From JBIKWN01 sp044376365 (lineage in GTDB: Bacteria > Bdellovibrionota_C > UBA2361 > JBIKWN01): a DNA stretch of 8,000 nucleotides. Under the pieces are notes generated by a model. The model saw nothing but the letters and a program-made list of their open reading frames with translations. It had not been told where the DNA came from and did no database searches. Both the position numbers and the translations under genes were made by a program. The stretch is taken from assembly GCA_044376365.1 (NCBI GenBank), contig JBILLA010000117.1, positions 1 through 8,000 of the forward strand. Direction: 5' to 3'. Positions 6,547 to 8,000 of the stretch are shown here, piece after piece; within the stretch, counting starts at the first letter, position 1; each line of letters opens with the position of its first letter.

Positions 6547-6552
6547 ATTATA
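6547..6552 (-). promoter_or_regulatory. Possible -10 element of an internal hpf-rapZ promoter
   Basis: A perfect TATAAT stands on the minus strand in the 103-base gap between rpoN and hpf. No good -35 hexamer lies 16-18 bases upstream; the best-placed sequence, at 17 bases, is TTCTAG. The region is AT-rich, so a chance match is possible. If active, it would let hpf and rapZ be expressed independently of rpoN. Confidence 0.35.
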
Positions 6553-6569
6553 CTGGTTATTGGACAGAA

Positions 6570-8000
6570 CTAGAATAAACTTTTTCGCTGTGATGAAGAA
6601 GGAATGTTCATAGATTCTCGGTACTTAGCTACGGTACGGCGAGCAATATCAATATTATCCTTAGTCATAATTTCAACAATGTCTTGATCCGATAGAGGAC
6701 GTTTATTGTCTTCGCCGGCAATCAGTGAACGAATTTTTTCCTTGATTGAGGATGATGACATGTCACCAGTTGCGCTCTTAATACCAGTGGTAAAGAAGTA
6801 CTTCAGCTCAAACACTCCTTGCGGTGTGTGGACGTACTTATTTGTTGTCACTCGGCTGACTGTTGATTCGTGCATACCGATATCATCAGCAACTTCGCGC
6901 AGCACGAGAGGTTTCATTTTCTCTACGCCGTGCTCAAGGAAGTCTTTTTGAAATTTAAAGATACTTTCAGTAACTTTGAAAATTGTTTGCTGGCGTTGAT
7001 GGATACTCTTAATGAGCCATGAAGCCGCTTTTAAACGTTCATTGAGGTAGTTTTTAGCCTGTGCGCTCTCTTTGCCCTGCTGTTGGAGTACATCTAAATA
7101 GTAAGGGCTGACACGAAGACGAGGTAAGCCTTCATCGTTAAGGGTAATAACCCACTCACCATTCATCTTTTGAATATAGACATCAGGGGTTACATACTTG
7201 GTTTCATCATCTGCAAAAATACGGCCTGGAGCAGGATCGAGTTGTTGAATAATTTGAATCTGAGCAAGCACTTCTTTGAGAGGAATTTTGAGCTCTTTTG
7301 CAACTGCTTCGTACTTACGTTTCTCAAGTTTATCAAGATGATCCCGCACGATTGTTGCTGCGATTGAATCTTGGAGACCTTGAAATTCAAGCTGTATCAG
7401 CAGGCATTCTTTTAAATCACGAGCAGTTAATCCAATCGGATCAATCATGCGAAGCTCTGCAAGAACATGATCAATAATATCGCAATCACACTCACATGCG
7501 CTTTGGATCTCTTCATCCGTTACGCAGAGGAAACCATCTTTATCAAGATTGCCTGCGATATAGGTCGCAACGGTACGCTCTTCTTCTGTTAAATCCATGA
7601 AACGAAACTGCTCATAGAGGTATTCTTGAACGGTTTGTGTGCGTGTTGCATTATTTTCGAGTGAAGGTCGGTTCTCGTTGTCGACAAGACCTTTCGGAGA
7701 GCTTGCACCTTGGTAATCAGAGAATCGATCCTGGTAGTCGTCCCAATCAGGTGCATCTGCGCCATTAAGTCCATTATTGTCAGAACCGTCATTGGAACCG
7801 CTTGTATCGCCTGCTTCAAGAATGAGCGTCTCGCCTTGAGATGTACTTGCATCAGCCTGATAATCCTCAGGGGTTTCTTCAAGAATAGGATTTTCGAGCA
7901 GCTCTTTTTCAATTGCTTCTTTATACTCAAGACGACCAAGTTGCAGCAGCTTAATTGCTTGCTGGAGCTGTGGGGTCATCGTAAGCGTTTGCCCAAGTTT
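6570..8000 (-). CDS. rpoN: RNA polymerase sigma-54 factor (5' end outside the window)
   Basis: RpoN directs RNA polymerase to -24/-12 promoters and needs AAA+ activators to open them. The visible 476 codons lack only the first few residues: the frame stays open past the ATG at 7979 to the window edge, reading KLGQTLT before MTPQLQQAIKLLQL, as in full-length RpoN. Counting from that internal Met, residues 1-35 are the Gln/Leu-rich activator-responsive region I. Residues 36-105 are an acidic, Asn/Ser-rich linker (region II). Residues 115-300 form the core-binding domain, with DPIGLTARDLKECL at 180-193. The helix-turn-helix is around 359-380 (LREVADDIGMHESTVSRVTTNK). The RpoN box ARRTVAKYRE (446-455) is canonical. 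The protein looks functional. It heads the hpf-rapZ cluster; in many Gram-negative genomes lptB lies just upstream, but that is outside this window. Confidence 0.97.
   Translation of the reverse strand, partial: KLGQTLTMTPQLQQAIKLLQLGRLEYKEAIEKELLENPILEETPEDYQADASTSQGETLILEAGDTSGSNDGSDNNGLNGADAPDWDDYQDRFSDYQGASSPKGLVDNENRPSLENNATRTQTVQEYLYEQFRFMDLTEEERTVATYIAGNLDKDGFLCVTDEEIQSACECDCDIIDHVLAELRMIDPIGLTARDLKECLLIQLEFQGLQDSIAATIVRDHLDKLEKRKYEAVAKELKIPLKEVLAQIQIIQQLDPAPGRIFADDETKYVTPDVYIQKMNGEWVITLNDEGLPRLRVSPYYLDVLQQQGKESAQAKNYLNERLKAASWLIKSIHQRQQTIFKVTESIFKFQKDFLEHGVEKMKPLVLREVADDIGMHESTVSRVTTNKYVHTPQGVFELKYFFTTGIKSATGDMSSSSIKEKIRSLIAGEDNKRPLSDQDIVEIMTKDNIDIARRTVAKYRESMNIPSSSQRKSLF

Overview
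The window is compact, about 44% GC by eye, and almost every gene runs on the minus strand. The gene content points to a Gram-negative bacterium: a sigma-54/HPF/RapZ cluster, a secreted lipoprotein, and an inner-membrane DUF4105 protein. I cannot name the genus. The order rpoN-hpf-rapZ is the proteobacterial-type arrangement minus ptsN, so a proteobacterium or a less-studied Gram-negative lineage both fit.

Reading in the direction of transcription (from 8000 down to 1), the first block is regulatory. It holds rpoN (5' end cut by the window edge), a short ribosome hibernation factor hpf, and rapZ, a nucleotide-binding RNase adaptor. hpf and rapZ are 17 bases apart, so they are probably co-transcribed. 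An internal promoter may lie in the rpoN-hpf gap.

Next comes metK (S-adenosylmethionine synthetase), behind a roughly 280-base leader that is the least explained part of the window. The leader has a plausible sigma-70 promoter. It is followed by about 175 bases with several strong hairpins, 5' and 3' ends that can pair with each other, and mutually exclusive pairings. It does not match any SAM or SAH riboswitch motif I can recall. metK ends in a clear intrinsic terminator.

The last block concerns the envelope. A secreted SYLF/YSC84-domain protein has its own terminator. After it come a lipoprotein alpha/beta-hydrolase (lipase/esterase family) and a membrane-anchored DUF4105 (Lnb N-terminal domain-like) protein, joined by an ATGA start/stop overlap. 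DUF4105 is the family tied to lipoprotein N-acylation in Bacteroides, so a pairing with a lipoprotein lipase is suggestive but unproven.

At the left edge, positions 1-63 look like the last 20 codons of a convergent plus-strand gene. I see no tRNA, rRNA, CRISPR array, insertion sequence or phage gene.
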